The notes below the pieces were generated by a model. It saw only the letters and a list, made by a program, of their open reading frames with translations, ran no database searches and had not been told where the DNA came from. Shown here in pieces: positions 27,853 to 38,954 of a stretch of 64,000 nucleotides of DNA. Position numbers and translations under genes: made by a program. The stretch lies in assembly GCF_002115825.1 (NCBI RefSeq), contig NZ_JFJZ01000003.1, forward strand, positions 62,001 through 126,000, read 5' to 3'. The stretch comes from Thalassospira sp. MCCC 1A01428 (GTDB lineage: Bacteria; Pseudomonadota; Alphaproteobacteria; Rhodospirillales; Thalassospiraceae). How positions within the stretch are numbered: the first letter of the stretch is position 1; each line of letters opens with the position of its first letter.

Positions 27853-27881
27853 GACATTAAACCAACAGTTGGGACATTAAA
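27853..27881. promoter_or_regulatory. Direct repeat with palindromic spacer upstream of ftsA
   Basis: GACATTAAA occurs at 27853-27861 and again at 27873-27881, exactly 20 bp apart. The 11 bp between them, CCAACAGTTGG, are a perfect palindrome. The element lies 127-155 bp upstream of the ftsA start, in the region that must promote ftsA now that ftsQ is far away. A role in control is inferred. Confidence 0.4.
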
Positions 27882-28007
27882 TGTGAAAGACTCCACCCTG
27901 CCTTAACCAATTTGCAACTGCTTTTGACCGAAAACCGGGATAAGGGGTGTTTGACTTTGCGGGCGACGACCACCCCAAACATCAAAAAGTAAACTCAGAG
28001 CAAACAA

Positions 28008-29258
28008 TTGGCACGCAGCAAAACGAGGTCAGGGCTGATAGCGGCCCTGGATATCGGCACATCTAAGGTCTGCTGTTTTATTGCGCGACCCGACAGGTCC
28101 GGCCAGCCGAAAATCATCGGTATCGGCCATAACATGTCGAAGGGACTGCAAAGCGGATCGATCGCAAATCTGGACGCGGCACAGGAAGTGGTGCTCGCGG
28201 CGGTGAATGCTGCCGAAAAAATGGCGGGACAAACCATTGAAACCGTCATCGTCAATCTTTCCGGCGGGCGTCCCGAATCCGAAACGCACACCATTGAACT
28301 GCCTTTGGGCTCCCGCCCGATCGGTAATCTGGAAATTCGCAAGTTAAACGACCAGAAAGACGCCCTGTTGCGACAGGCTGGCGACGAGTTGATCCATACC
28401 GTGCCGTTGGGCTTTCGGGTTGATCAGTCCGTCGGGCTTGGTGATCCGCGCGGCATGTATGGTTCGGTCGTCGGGCTGGATTTGCATTTTGTGCGCACAC
28501 AAATTGCCGCCTTGCGAAACCTCGAAACATTGCTGGCACGCTGCCACCTTGAAATCGAGGAAACAGTAGTAACACCGCTGGCATCGGGTCTGTCGGCCCT
28601 AACGCCAGACCAGCGCGAACTGGGTGCCACCGTCATTGACATGGGGGCGGGCACCACCAGCGTTGCGGTTTTCCACGGTGGCCAGGTCATTTATACTGCC
28701 AGCTTCCCGGTGGGTGGCGCGCATGTCACCCGCGACATTGCCTATGGCCTTAATACATCGCTGTCTCATGCTGAACGGTTAAAAACCCTGCATGGCAGCG
28801 CATTGACATCCCCGTCCGACGATCAGGAAATTCTGGCCGTCCCCGTGATTGGAGATGAAGACGATGCAAATGTAAACCATGTGCCGCGCTCCATGCTGAT
28901 CAATATTATCAAGCCACGCCTGGAAGAAACATTCGAGCTGATCCGTGACCAGCTTGAGGAAAATGGTCTTTCGCAAATTGGCGGACGGTCGATTATGTTA
29001 ACGGGCGGTGCCAGCCAGCTTAACGCCATTGCCGACCTTGCCGGACAAATGTTTGAACGCCCCGCCACCATCGCCACCCCGCACGGCGTAACGGGCATGG
29101 CACAAGCAACATCCGGCCCGGCATTTTCGGCCTGTGCCGGCCTGTTGCTGCGCGCAGTCGAACAACAAAACGACCCGCTCAGCGAAGCCATGAACCATAT
29201 CCGCCAAAGCGGCGGCCGGTTTGGCCGGTTAGGTGCGTGGTTAAAAGAAAATTTCTAG
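28008..29258 (+). CDS. ftsA: Cell division protein FtsA
   Basis: 416 residues of the actin-like ATPase family. LIAALDIGTSKVCCFIA is the first phosphate loop, TVIDMGAGTTSVAVF the second, and IMLTGGASQLN the adenosine segment. The amphipathic C-terminal helix (GRFGRLGAWLKENF) is the membrane-targeting sequence. FtsA tethers FtsZ filaments to the membrane. The start is a TTG at 28008 with only a weak ribosome site. It must have its own promoter in 27790-28007, since the ftsQ side is cut off by opposite-strand genes. Confidence 0.95.
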   Translation: MARSKTRSGLIAALDIGTSKVCCFIARPDRSGQPKIIGIGHNMSKGLQSGSIANLDAAQEVVLAAVNAAEKMAGQTIETVIVNLSGGRPESETHTIELPLGSRPIGNLEIRKLNDQKDALLRQAGDELIHTVPLGFRVDQSVGLGDPRGMYGSVVGLDLHFVRTQIAALRNLETLLARCHLEIEETVVTPLASGLSALTPDQRELGATVIDMGAGTTSVAVFHGGQVIYTASFPVGGAHVTRDIAYGLNTSLSHAERLKTLHGSALTSPSDDQEILAVPVIGDEDDANVNHVPRSMLINIIKPRLEETFELIRDQLEENGLSQIGGRSIMLTGGASQLNAIADLAGQMFERPATIATPHGVTGMAQATSGPAFSACAGLLLRAVEQQNDPLSEAMNHIRQSGGRFGRLGAWLKENF

Positions 29259-29280
29259 GCTGCATTTTCTACTGAAACAG

Positions 29281-29316
29281 GCCGGGCATCCCGTGTTAAA
29301 TATTTTCCTGCCCGGC
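29281..29316. other. Hairpin between ftsA and ftsZ
   Basis: Arms GCCGGGCA (29281-29288) and TGCCCGGC (29309-29316) enclose a 20-nt AT-rich loop. Only TTT follows, so termination would be weak. It may set partial read-through or mRNA processing between ftsA and ftsZ. Confidence 0.4.
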
Positions 29317-29470
29317 TTTGAAAAAAAAACGAAAATTTTTCGCCGGTTAACGATGTCATTAACACCGCACTAACTCTTTCGCCTGTAAAAGATCAGCACG
29401 GGTCTAATTTCGGCAAAGGGAAGGCCGTTTTTGGATTCAGACTCCTAAGCGCGGAGAAGGAAGAGCAAAC

Positions 29471-31180
29471 ATGCCAACAATTAATTTTTCCGTACCTGAA
29501 GCGGAAGAAAACCTGAAACCAAAAATTACCGTTATCGGCGTCGGTGGCGCCGGTGGCAACGCGGTCAATAATATGATCGCATCCGAACTTGAAGGCTGCG
29601 ACTTTGTTGTTGCCAACACCGATTCACAGGCATTAAGCCAAAGCAAATCGGTTCGTAAATTGCAGCTGGGCCGACAAATCACCCAGGGCCTTGGCGCTGG
29701 TGCGCGACCTGATGCCGGCAGTGCTGCTGCGGAAGAATCGATCGATGAAATCATGGCGCAGCTTGAGGGCAGCCACATGGTCTTTATCACCGCCGGGATG
29801 GGTGGTGGTACCGGTACCGGTGCAGCCCCTGTTATTGCGCGGGCAGCCAAGGAATCAGGTATCCTGACCGTTGGTGTCGTTACCAAACCGTTCCATTTTG
29901 AAGGAACGCGCCGGATGCGCACCGCCGAACAGGGCATTGAACAGCTTCAGCAATATGTTGATACGCTGATCATTATCCCGAACCAGAACCTGTTCCGGGT
30001 TGCCAACGAAAAAACCACCTTCGCAGATGCCTTCCAGATGGCCGATGATGTGCTGCGCAATGGTGTGCGTTCCATTACCGACCTTATGATGGTTCCGGGC
30101 CTTGTGAACCTTGACTTTGCCGACATTCGCACCGTCATGAGCGAAATGGGCAAGGCCATGATGGGCACCGGCGAAGCATCGGGCGAAAAACGCGCACTGG
30201 AGGCTGCTGAAGCCGCCATTGCCAACCCGCTGCTTGAAGATGCATCAATGAAGGGTGCCCGTGCGGTGCTGATCAACATCACCGGCGGCATGGATATGGC
30301 GCTGTATGAAGTTGACGAAGCCGCCAACCGCATCCGTGAAGAAGTCGATCCCGAAGCCAACATCATTTTCGGTTCGACCTTTGATCCGTCCATCGAGGGT
30401 GGCTTGCGTGTTTCGGTGGTGGCAACCGGCATTGATGCCGAAGAAGTCCGCCGCCCGAAGCCAACCACCATTCCGCTCACCCCGGCCCGTGGTGACAAAC
30501 CTGCTGCTGCCAAACCGAATGCCGGTTTTGGTCATCAGGCACCGCAACAGGCCCCGGCTGAGCATGCCCCGGCCGCCGCTGCATTTAGTGGTCAGGACGA
30601 ATATGCTGGCGGGTCTTCGGTTGAAGACATGCCCGCTGAACGTTTTGCCGCAACCGGCAATGCGCAACAGCCTGGCCTGTCCAACCCGGCCACCGATAAC
30701 GGCCAGCAGACCGGTTCCATCGAACTGGGCCAGACCGTTTTGAAACCGAACCCGGCCCTGCGCCAGGCCCCGCGTGCCCAACAGCCGCAGCCCAGCGTAC
30801 CGCGCCAGCACGTTGCAGATGACAATGGCGATATGCCGTTCATTCCGCCGCGTGCCGCCCGCCCGACCGACAATGCCCCGGCCCGTGGCGAGCCCGATGT
30901 TTACGACGCCGCTGACAACAACCACGGCACCCGTCCGCGGTTTGGCGGTATTCGCAACCTGTTTGGCAAAGGACAGCACCAGGCCGATGGCGATACCGCC
31001 CCGCGCCAGCAAAACGCTGCCCCGCACCAGCAGGCACCAGCACCCCGCCAGACAGAATTGTCGCTGGGTGATGATGCACGACCACAATTGAAAGCCGATC
31101 CAGCTTCCCGGGTTAAAACGTCTTCGACGTCTGATGACCTTCTGGAAATTCCGGCTTTCTTGCGCCGTCAGGCCAACTGA
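29471..31180 (+). CDS. ftsZ: Cell division GTPase FtsZ
   Basis: 569 residues. The tubulin signature GGGTGTG is at 111-117, in a conserved GTPase core of about 320 residues. A long, Ala/Pro/Gln-rich disordered linker of about 230 residues follows, and the protein ends with the conserved C-terminal peptide ([13 protein letters not shown]), which binds FtsA and other partners. Long linkers are usual in alphaproteobacteria. GGAAGAG stands close upstream of the ATG. A 212-bp gap separates it from ftsA. Confidence 0.97.
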   Translation: MPTINFSVPEAEENLKPKITVIGVGGAGGNAVNNMIASELEGCDFVVANTDSQALSQSKSVRKLQLGRQITQGLGAGARPDAGSAAAEESIDEIMAQLEGSHMVFITAGMGGGTGTGAAPVIARAAKESGILTVGVVTKPFHFEGTRRMRTAEQGIEQLQQYVDTLIIIPNQNLFRVANEKTTFADAFQMADDVLRNGVRSITDLMMVPGLVNLDFADIRTVMSEMGKAMMGTGEASGEKRALEAAEAAIANPLLEDASMKGARAVLINITGGMDMALYEVDEAANRIREEVDPEANIIFGSTFDPSIEGGLRVSVVATGIDAEEVRRPKPTTIPLTPARGDKPAAAKPNAGFGHQAPQQAPAEHAPAAAAFSGQDEYAGGSSVEDMPAERFAATGNAQQPGLSNPATDNGQQTGSIELGQTVLKPNPALRQAPRAQQPQPSVPRQHVADDNGDMPFIPPRAARPTDNAPARGEPDVYDAADNNHGTRPRFGGIRNLFGKGQHQADGDTAPRQQNAAPHQQAPAPRQTELSLGDDARPQLKADPASRVKTSSTSDDLLEIPAFLRRQAN

Positions 31181-31198
31181 CGGTTTATTCTCCGCGCG

Positions 31199-31232
31199 AA
31201 AAGGGGGAAGGTTTTGGCCTTCCCCCTTTTTT
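31199..31232 (+). terminator. Rho-independent terminator after ftsZ
   Basis: GGGGGAAGG (31203-31211) pairs perfectly with CCTTCCCCC (31218-31226) and is followed by TTTTTT. It lies 20 bp after the ftsZ stop, so ftsZ ends a transcription unit and lpxC needs its own promoter. Confidence 0.9.
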
Positions 31233-31343
31233 AGTGGCATCCGCAAAAATACGTAATTTTTTACATTTTTTCGGAACAAAACACATTGTTACCGTAATGT
31301 TAATTTTTCAGATAAGTTATTGATTTTAAAATATAAACTGAAC

Positions 31344-31358
31344 GTTACAAAGCGTAAC
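31344..31358. promoter_or_regulatory. Inverted repeat GTTAC-N5-GTAAC upstream of lpxC
   Basis: In the AT-rich 243-bp region between the ftsZ terminator and lpxC, GTTAC (31344-31348) and GTAAC (31354-31358) form a short inverted repeat, followed by a second AAAGCGT. It lies about 120 bp before the lpxC GTG. It could be a regulatory site; I do not recognise the binding protein. Confidence 0.25.
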
Positions 31359-31475
31359 AAAGCGTGATTTGCCGCATTGCGGCACACCGGTTAGTTTGTG
31401 ACCCTAGCAAACGGGCCGACACGCAGTCCGATAAATCATCATCGTGATACAACCTGATTTTTCTGGGGGTTCCCC

Positions 31476-32441
31476 GTGAATAACATCGCCGATATCAGCA
31501 CCGCATTAAATGACCAGCGCGCCACGGCTTCGTCCGTTGTTTCGCAGCGCAGTCTTAAATCCTCTATTGGCTGTGCAGGCGTTGGTTTGCATTCGGGCCA
31601 GAAAATTCAGATTACGTTGCACCCTGCCCCGGTTGATCATGGTGTGGTGTTTCGCCGGGTTGATCTGCCGGGCAAACCGCAATTTGCCGCCCTGTATGAT
31701 GAAGTTATCGATACCCGCCTGTGCACCTGCCTTGGTGACCTGGAAGCCGGGATCAAGATTGGCACGATTGAACATCTGATGGCCGCCCTTGCCGGTCAGC
31801 GGATTGACAATATTCTGATTGATATTGATGCCGACGAAGTCCCGGTCATGGATGGCAGTTCGGCGCCGTTTACCTTCCTGATCGATTGCGTTGGCATTGA
31901 TGAACAAAATGCGCCGCGCATGGTGGTGGAAGTTTTGAAAACGGTTGAAGTCGAACATAATGGCTGCCGTGCCAAAGTTGAACCTGCGGATGGTTTCGAG
32001 ATCGATTTTGAAATCGATTTCGCCAGCAAGGCAATTGCCAACCAGCGCCTGTCTGTCGCCTTTGATGATGGTGTGTTTGTCAATTCCATCGCCCGCGCCC
32101 GTACCTTTGGCTTCCTCCATGAAGTCGAAGCCATGCGCAGCGCCGGTCTGGCCCTTGGTGGTTCACTGGAAAATGCTGTGGTGCTGTCAGGTGATTCGGT
32201 GATGAACGAAGAAGGCCTTCGTTACGAAAACGAATTTGTCCGCCACAAAATCCTTGATGCCCTTGGCGATCTTTATGCCGCCGGGCACCAGTTACAGGGC
32301 AAGGTTACCGCTTACAAGTCGGGCCATATGGTTAATAACATGTTGTTAAAAGCCCTGTTCGCCGATTCGGCCGCCTGGCGTCTGGTGCCGATGCGCACAG
32401 CGTCGCTTAGTGCCAGCGAACCGGTACGTGTTTCTGCCTGA
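31476..32441 (+). CDS. lpxC: UDP-3-O-acyl-N-acetylglucosamine deacetylase LpxC
   Basis: 321 residues. The zinc ligands are His100 (TIEHLMAAL), His257 and Asp261 (RHKILDALGD), with the catalytic His271 in YAAGH. It catalyses the committed step of lipid A synthesis. It starts at GTG; the first 25 residues precede the usual family start. It sits directly after ftsZ, as in many proteobacteria, but between its own promoter region and its own terminator. Confidence 0.95.
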   Translation: MNNIADISTALNDQRATASSVVSQRSLKSSIGCAGVGLHSGQKIQITLHPAPVDHGVVFRRVDLPGKPQFAALYDEVIDTRLCTCLGDLEAGIKIGTIEHLMAALAGQRIDNILIDIDADEVPVMDGSSAPFTFLIDCVGIDEQNAPRMVVEVLKTVEVEHNGCRAKVEPADGFEIDFEIDFASKAIANQRLSVAFDDGVFVNSIARARTFGFLHEVEAMRSAGLALGGSLENAVVLSGDSVMNEEGLRYENEFVRHKILDALGDLYAAGHQLQGKVTAYKSGHMVNNMLLKALFADSAAWRLVPMRTASLSASEPVRVSA

Positions 32442-32462
32442 AAACCATGATGCAGGCATTTT

Positions 32463-32500
32463 GCAGGCAGTCGCCTTTGGTGACTTGCCTGCTTTTTTTT
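32463..32500 (+). terminator. Rho-independent terminator after lpxC
   Basis: GCAGGCA-GTC (32463-32472) pairs with GAC-T-TGCCTGC (32482-32492) with one bulged base, followed by eight Ts. It lies about 20 bp after the lpxC stop. Confidence 0.85.
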
Positions 32501-32682
32501 GCCTGTTTAACCACCCGTGAATGGCCCGTTGCCCCCGGCATTTTTCAGAAAAGCATGGAAAATGCCATTTTCATTGATGGAAGCACTTGCCCATAGGCGG
32601 TATTGACGTGATATAGTCCGGCCACACCAGCGAAATCCAACGGATTTCAGCACGACCGCAGACAGAATTAAGGATTGCAACC

Positions 32683-33507
32683 TTGCCTCGTTCGGCTTAC
32701 GCGAAACATCTGATTGCCGTTTGCGGCCTGGCTTTTATGCTGGCTGCCTGTTCCAGTACCAAAGAACCGGAATATATCGAAAGACCGGTGGCGGAACTTT
32801 ACAATACCGCCCAGAATTTACTGGACCAGAAGGAATACCAGAAAGCAGCCAAAGCCTTTGACGAGGTGGAACGCCAGCATCCCTATTCCGTATGGGCCAC
32901 CAAGGCGACCCTGATGTCGGCCTATTCCTATTATCAGGACAACAAATATGACGACGCGATCAGCGCGCTGGATCGTTTTATTTCGTTGCACCCTGCCAAT
33001 GCCGACGCCGCCTATGCCTATTATCTGAAAGCCCTGTCCTATTACGAACAGATTTCGGACGTACGCCGCGACCAAAAAATGACCGAAAATGCCATGCAAA
33101 GTCTGGACGACGTTATTCGTCGTTTTCCTGACAGCAAATATGCCCGCGACGCCAAGCTGAAAAAAGACCTGACCGTTGACCATATGGCGGGCAAGGAAAT
33201 GAGCGTAGGCCGCTATTATCAGGATCGCGGTGACTATTTACCGGCCATCAACCGGTTTAAAAAAGTCGTTACCGACTACCAGACAACAACCCATGTGCCC
33301 GAAGCCCTGTCCCGTTTGACCGAATGTTATCTGGCACTTGGCCTGACTGGCGAAGCCAAAAAGACCGCATCGGTCCTTGGCTATAACTTCCCGGGCAGCG
33401 AATGGTACAAGGATTCCTACGATCTGGTGCTGGACAAGAAAACCGGTGACGATGCCGATGAAAGCTGGTGGGATGCCACCACGGGCGCAATTTCCGGCCT
33501 GTTCTAA
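32683..33507 (+). CDS. bamD: Outer membrane assembly lipoprotein BamD
   Basis: 274 residues. A lipoprotein signal peptide ends in the lipobox LAAC, with Cys23 as the lipidated residue. About five TPR-like helical repeats follow, including the YNTAQNLLDQKEYQKAAKAF and RYYQDRGDYLPAINRFKKVV helices typical of BamD (ComL). It works in the BAM complex that inserts outer-membrane proteins. The start is a TTG at 32683, with AAGGA upstream; no ATG precedes the signal peptide. A TTGCCC...GATATA promoter is possible near 32590-32615. Confidence 0.93.
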   Translation: MPRSAYAKHLIAVCGLAFMLAACSSTKEPEYIERPVAELYNTAQNLLDQKEYQKAAKAFDEVERQHPYSVWATKATLMSAYSYYQDNKYDDAISALDRFISLHPANADAAYAYYLKALSYYEQISDVRRDQKMTENAMQSLDDVIRRFPDSKYARDAKLKKDLTVDHMAGKEMSVGRYYQDRGDYLPAINRFKKVVTDYQTTTHVPEALSRLTECYLALGLTGEAKKTASVLGYNFPGSEWYKDSYDLVLDKKTGDDADESWWDATTGAISGLF

Positions 33508-33548
33508 ACAGTTTCACGGTTTTTAACGACGAAAACAGTTAATTTTCA

Positions 33549-33581
33549 CAGCCCTGCACACATATTTTGTGCGCAGGGCTT
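33549..33581. other. Hairpin after bamD
   Basis: AGCCCTGC-ACA and TGT-GC-GCAGGGCT form a stem around an AT-rich loop, about 45 bp after the bamD stop. There is no U-run, so it is at best a weak terminator. Confidence 0.4.
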
Positions 33582-33670
33582 GCAAGCGCGTCAATGTTTC
33601 GGCACTGTGCATTTGACGCTATGTTCTCGTCCTGTTCTGCGTCTCGTTGAAACAACGCCAGTATGCCAAC

Positions 33671-35341
33671 ATGCTTCGACGCCTTAGCATTCGCAATGTT
33701 GTCCTGATCGATAAACTGGACCTGGATTTCCATGAAGGGCTAAGTGTTCTGACCGGGGAAACAGGTGCCGGCAAGTCGATCCTGCTTGATTCTTTGGGGC
33801 TGGCCCTGGGCGCACGTGCCGATAGCGGCCTTGTGCGCCATGGCAATGACAAGGCAAGTGTGACCGCAACCTTCACCCTGCCTGCCGGGCACCCGGTATT
33901 TGGCCTGTTGCATCAGCAAGATATCGACATCGAAGATGACGACCTGGTGGTTCGGCGTGTTGTGACCGCCGATGGCCGCTCGCGCGCCTATATCAATGAC
34001 CAGTCGGTTTCGATTGGGGTGTTGCGCGATGTTGGCAATTTTTGCGTTGAAATTCAGGGCCAGTTTGACCAGCACGGTTTGCTGGACCCGACCACACACC
34101 GCGCCACCCTTGATGCCCATGGCAACCTGTCACAAGCGGCCCTTAAGGTGCGCGATCACTGGCGCAACTGGCGCGCGACCCAAAAAGAACTGGCAAGCGC
34201 ACAGGCCCGCATCACCAAGGCCCGCGAAGAAGAAGAATGGCTGCGCCACGCGGTAGACGAGCTTGAAAAACTGGCCCCGCAGGAAGGCGAAGAAGAACAA
34301 CTGGCCGAAGAACGCCAGTTTCTGATGCATGGTGAAAAGCTGGTTGCCGCCCTGGGCGATGCCGAAAACGATTTATCGCGCGGCAAAGGGGCGGAAAGTG
34401 CCATTCGATCGGCCCAGCGCCATTTGGAACGCGAACTGGAAAAGGCCGAAGGCCGGTTTGAGCCGATTATCGAGGCCCTGGACCGTGCCGCCATCGAACT
34501 CGAAGAAGCGATGCACGCCATATCGGCAGCCCAGGCCGATTTGAACCTTGATTCCGGCCACCAGGAAAGTGTCGAGGAACGTTTGTTTGCCCTGCGTGCT
34601 GCCGCGCGCAAATACAATGTCCCCGCCGATGGCCTGCATTCCCTGATGAAAGATTTCCGCCGCCAGATCGAACAACTGGAATTTGGTGAACAGGAACTCG
34701 ACCGGTTAAAACAGGCAGGTGAAAAATACCGCCAGTCCTATATCGAGGCCGCGCAAAAACTGCATGAAGCGCGCAAAAAGGCCGCTGCCAAAATGGATGG
34801 TGCGATCAATGCGGAACTGCCACCTTTGCGCATGGACAAAGCCCGCTTCATTACCGACATCGTCGCCCTTGAAGAAAACGAATGGGGTGCAGACGGCCTT
34901 GATCGGGTGCAATTCACGGTTTCCACCAACCCAGGAAGCCCGGCAGGGCCACTTAACAAAATTGCATCGGGCGGCGAATTATCGCGCTTTTTGCTGGCGT
35001 TAAAGGTGGTTCTGGCGCGTGTTTCGGCCGTGCCCAGCCTGGTATTTGACGAAGTGGACAGCGGTGTCGGTGGGGCCACGGCGGCGGCGATTGGTGAACG
35101 GTTGCATTTGCTGGCACAGGAACGGCAAATTCTGGTGATCACCCATAGCCCGCAGGTGGCCGCCCGCGGGCGCACCCACCTTAACATCGCCAAACGCGAA
35201 GATAGCGGCAGCATGGTGACGCGGGTAAATGAACTGGTACAGGATGCACGGCGCGAAGAAATCGCCCGCATGCTGGCCGGCCATTCCATTACCGCCGAAG
35301 CCCGCGCCGCCGCCGACAGCTTGCTGGGCCTGCCTGCCTGA
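33671..35341 (+). CDS. recN: DNA repair protein RecN
   Basis: 556 residues from the ATG at 33671 (MLRRLSIRNVVLIDKLDLDF). An SMC-like ATPase: Walker A GETGAGKSIL at the N-terminus, a long central coiled coil, and the C-terminal SGGELSRF signature and Walker B LVFDEVDSGVGG. It helps hold DNA ends during double-strand break repair. A TTG eight codons upstream is an alternative start. No clear LexA box is visible in the short gap after bamD. Confidence 0.94.
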   Translation: MLRRLSIRNVVLIDKLDLDFHEGLSVLTGETGAGKSILLDSLGLALGARADSGLVRHGNDKASVTATFTLPAGHPVFGLLHQQDIDIEDDDLVVRRVVTADGRSRAYINDQSVSIGVLRDVGNFCVEIQGQFDQHGLLDPTTHRATLDAHGNLSQAALKVRDHWRNWRATQKELASAQARITKAREEEEWLRHAVDELEKLAPQEGEEEQLAEERQFLMHGEKLVAALGDAENDLSRGKGAESAIRSAQRHLERELEKAEGRFEPIIEALDRAAIELEEAMHAISAAQADLNLDSGHQESVEERLFALRAAARKYNVPADGLHSLMKDFRRQIEQLEFGEQELDRLKQAGEKYRQSYIEAAQKLHEARKKAAAKMDGAINAELPPLRMDKARFITDIVALEENEWGADGLDRVQFTVSTNPGSPAGPLNKIASGGELSRFLLALKVVLARVSAVPSLVFDEVDSGVGGATAAAIGERLHLLAQERQILVITHSPQVAARGRTHLNIAKREDSGSMVTRVNELVQDARREEIARMLAGHSITAEARAAADSLLGLPA

Positions 35342-35350
35342 TAACGGCAA

Positions 35351-35384
35351 GCCTGAGCGGGGCCGGTACTTGCCCCGATCAGGC
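35351..35384. other. Hairpin between recN and ligA
   Basis: GCCTG-ag-CGGGGC (35351-35363) pairs with GCCCCG-at-CAGGC (35372-35384), 10 bp after the recN stop. No U-run follows, so intrinsic termination is doubtful. Confidence 0.35.
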
Positions 35385-35465
35385 CTGTACCCACATTTGT
35401 CAGCAGGGCTTAAAAACCGGGAACTACCCCTCGCCAGAAACGCCCCGGTATTTTAAAAGAGCTGA

Positions 35466-37640
<2,175 letters not shown>

Positions 37641-37682
37641 AATAATGATCGGGCATCTCATAGCGATTAAAGGAAAACGACC

Positions 37683-38075
37683 ATGGAAGATTTAACCCGT
37701 TTTTTTCACCGCTATGGCGATGCCCATCTAAAGCTGACCGTCGACACGCTGGAACCGTTTTTTCATATCCCCTGCCTGATCAACGATCTGGGCGGGGTTC
37801 ATGCCATCGCCAATACCAATGATCTCGCTGAATATCACGCCCCGTTTCTGGCTGAACTAAAACAGGCCCGTCTGGCAATGTGCAAGGCAATGCTGATTGA
37901 ACAGCATTCAGCCCTGCCCGGTGGCGCGCGGGCCGTCGTTTCCTTTCGCTTTGGCAACCAGGATAACGACCTGATTTTTGATTGCGATTATGCCTTTGCC
38001 CTGCTGCGCGTAGATCAGAACTGGAAAATTGTTTTCGCCCAACTCGGCGAAATTCGTTACAGCGACCTATATTAA
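37683..38075 (+). CDS. NTF2-like (SnoaL-type) protein of unknown function
   Basis: 130 residues, with an AGGAAAA site before the ATG. The opening helices (FFHRYGDAHLKLTVDTLEPFFHIPCLI) and the later strand pattern ending in DQNWKIVFAQLGEIRY look like the cone-shaped NTF2/SnoaL fold, where an acidic or aromatic pocket often binds a small ligand. I do not recognise a specific family. It is 42 bp after ligA on the same strand and may be read through from it. Confidence 0.7.
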   Translation: MEDLTRFFHRYGDAHLKLTVDTLEPFFHIPCLINDLGGVHAIANTNDLAEYHAPFLAELKQARLAMCKAMLIEQHSALPGGARAVVSFRFGNQDNDLIFDCDYAFALLRVDQNWKIVFAQLGEIRYSDLY

Positions 38076-38187
38076 GATAACAGCTTATCGCCAGTTCCGG
38101 GGCCCTCGCCATCCGCTTCTGGCCCCGGCAACCATTTGGCAGCGCTATCGATCCCACCATTATTTGCCGCGAACCAGGAATGCCGCC

Positions 38188-38796
38188 ATGCCCACAGGCA
38201 CCCAAAACCCCACCCGTAGCGATACCAGGCCGCCCTTAAAACACGCCTGGTCGTTTGGGCCACGTACGCGCCATGCCGCAATGGTGGTCGGCGGAATTGT
38301 GATGGCAACGTCATTAATGCTGCCATCGCTTCGCGCCCAGGCAGACGAGCATTTTGGTCCGCTGTCGGGCAAACCCCGGGCGGTTGATGGCGATACGCTG
38401 GAATTTGGTTTCAAGCGGGTGGATTTATATGGCGCAGATAGTCTGGAGCGTTTTCAGAAATGCGTGATTGCCGGACAAAGCACGGCCTGTGGTGCAGATG
38501 CCTGGCAGGCAATTACCAACCTGATCGACAAAACACCCGTGCGCTGCGAAATGAAGGCAATGAACCGCTATAAACGCAACATGGCGGTATGTCGCAATGC
38601 CAATGGCGCCGATATCGGCCAGCAACTGATCACGATGGGCTGGGCCGTGGCACGCACAGACGAAGTTCCCGCCTATGCCGCCGCCGAACAGGCGGCCAAA
38701 GCCGCCCGACGCGGGGCCTGGGCCGGTAAATTTATCGACCCGTTAAAATGGCGGCGCGGGGAACGCCTGCCCGAACATGCCATCAGCATTTATTAA
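38188..38796 (+). CDS. Exported thermonuclease (SNase)-like protein
   Basis: 202 residues from the ATG at 38188, with CAGGAA upstream. Residues about 30-52 form a signal/membrane segment. The rest has the SNase-like OB fold: VDGDTLEFGFKRVDLYGADSLER, then VRCEMKAMNRYKRNMAVCRNANGADIGQQLITMGWAVA, and the usual AAKAARRGAWAGKF end. One expected active-site feature is changed: RVRLxGIDxPE of typical nucleases reads RVDLYGADSLE here, so activity is uncertain. Two cysteine pairs would suit the periplasm. Confidence 0.83.
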   Translation: MPTGTQNPTRSDTRPPLKHAWSFGPRTRHAAMVVGGIVMATSLMLPSLRAQADEHFGPLSGKPRAVDGDTLEFGFKRVDLYGADSLERFQKCVIAGQSTACGADAWQAITNLIDKTPVRCEMKAMNRYKRNMAVCRNANGADIGQQLITMGWAVARTDEVPAYAAAEQAAKAARRGAWAGKFIDPLKWRRGERLPEHAISIY

Positions 38797-38821
38797 ACCT
38801 GGTCAGCCCGGTAATTCGCCT

Positions 38822-38851
38822 GGTAATTGCAGGGACTTCCCCGCAATTACC
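38822..38851. repeat. Long hairpin after the SNase-like gene
   Basis: GGTAATTGC (38822-38830) and GCAATTACC (38843-38851) enclose an inner stem GGGA/TCCC, giving 13 paired bases with one opposed mismatch. It lies between two convergent genes but has no U-run on either side. It could be a bidirectional terminator helper or a REP-like element; I saw no second copy in the window. Confidence 0.4.
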
Positions 38852-38954
38852 ACATCCCCGTAATGCCCCCTCATTTCAGGGTTTCAGCCAATATTCGGTG
38901 CGCACACCTGTTTTGTTGGCCGTGCGGCAATATTTAAACCGCACGCGTTGGTTA

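Noticed and set aside
27960-28007. TTGACT near 27950 as the -35 of the ftsA promoter
   Set aside because: No acceptable -10 lies 16-18 bp downstream; the following bases are C-rich.
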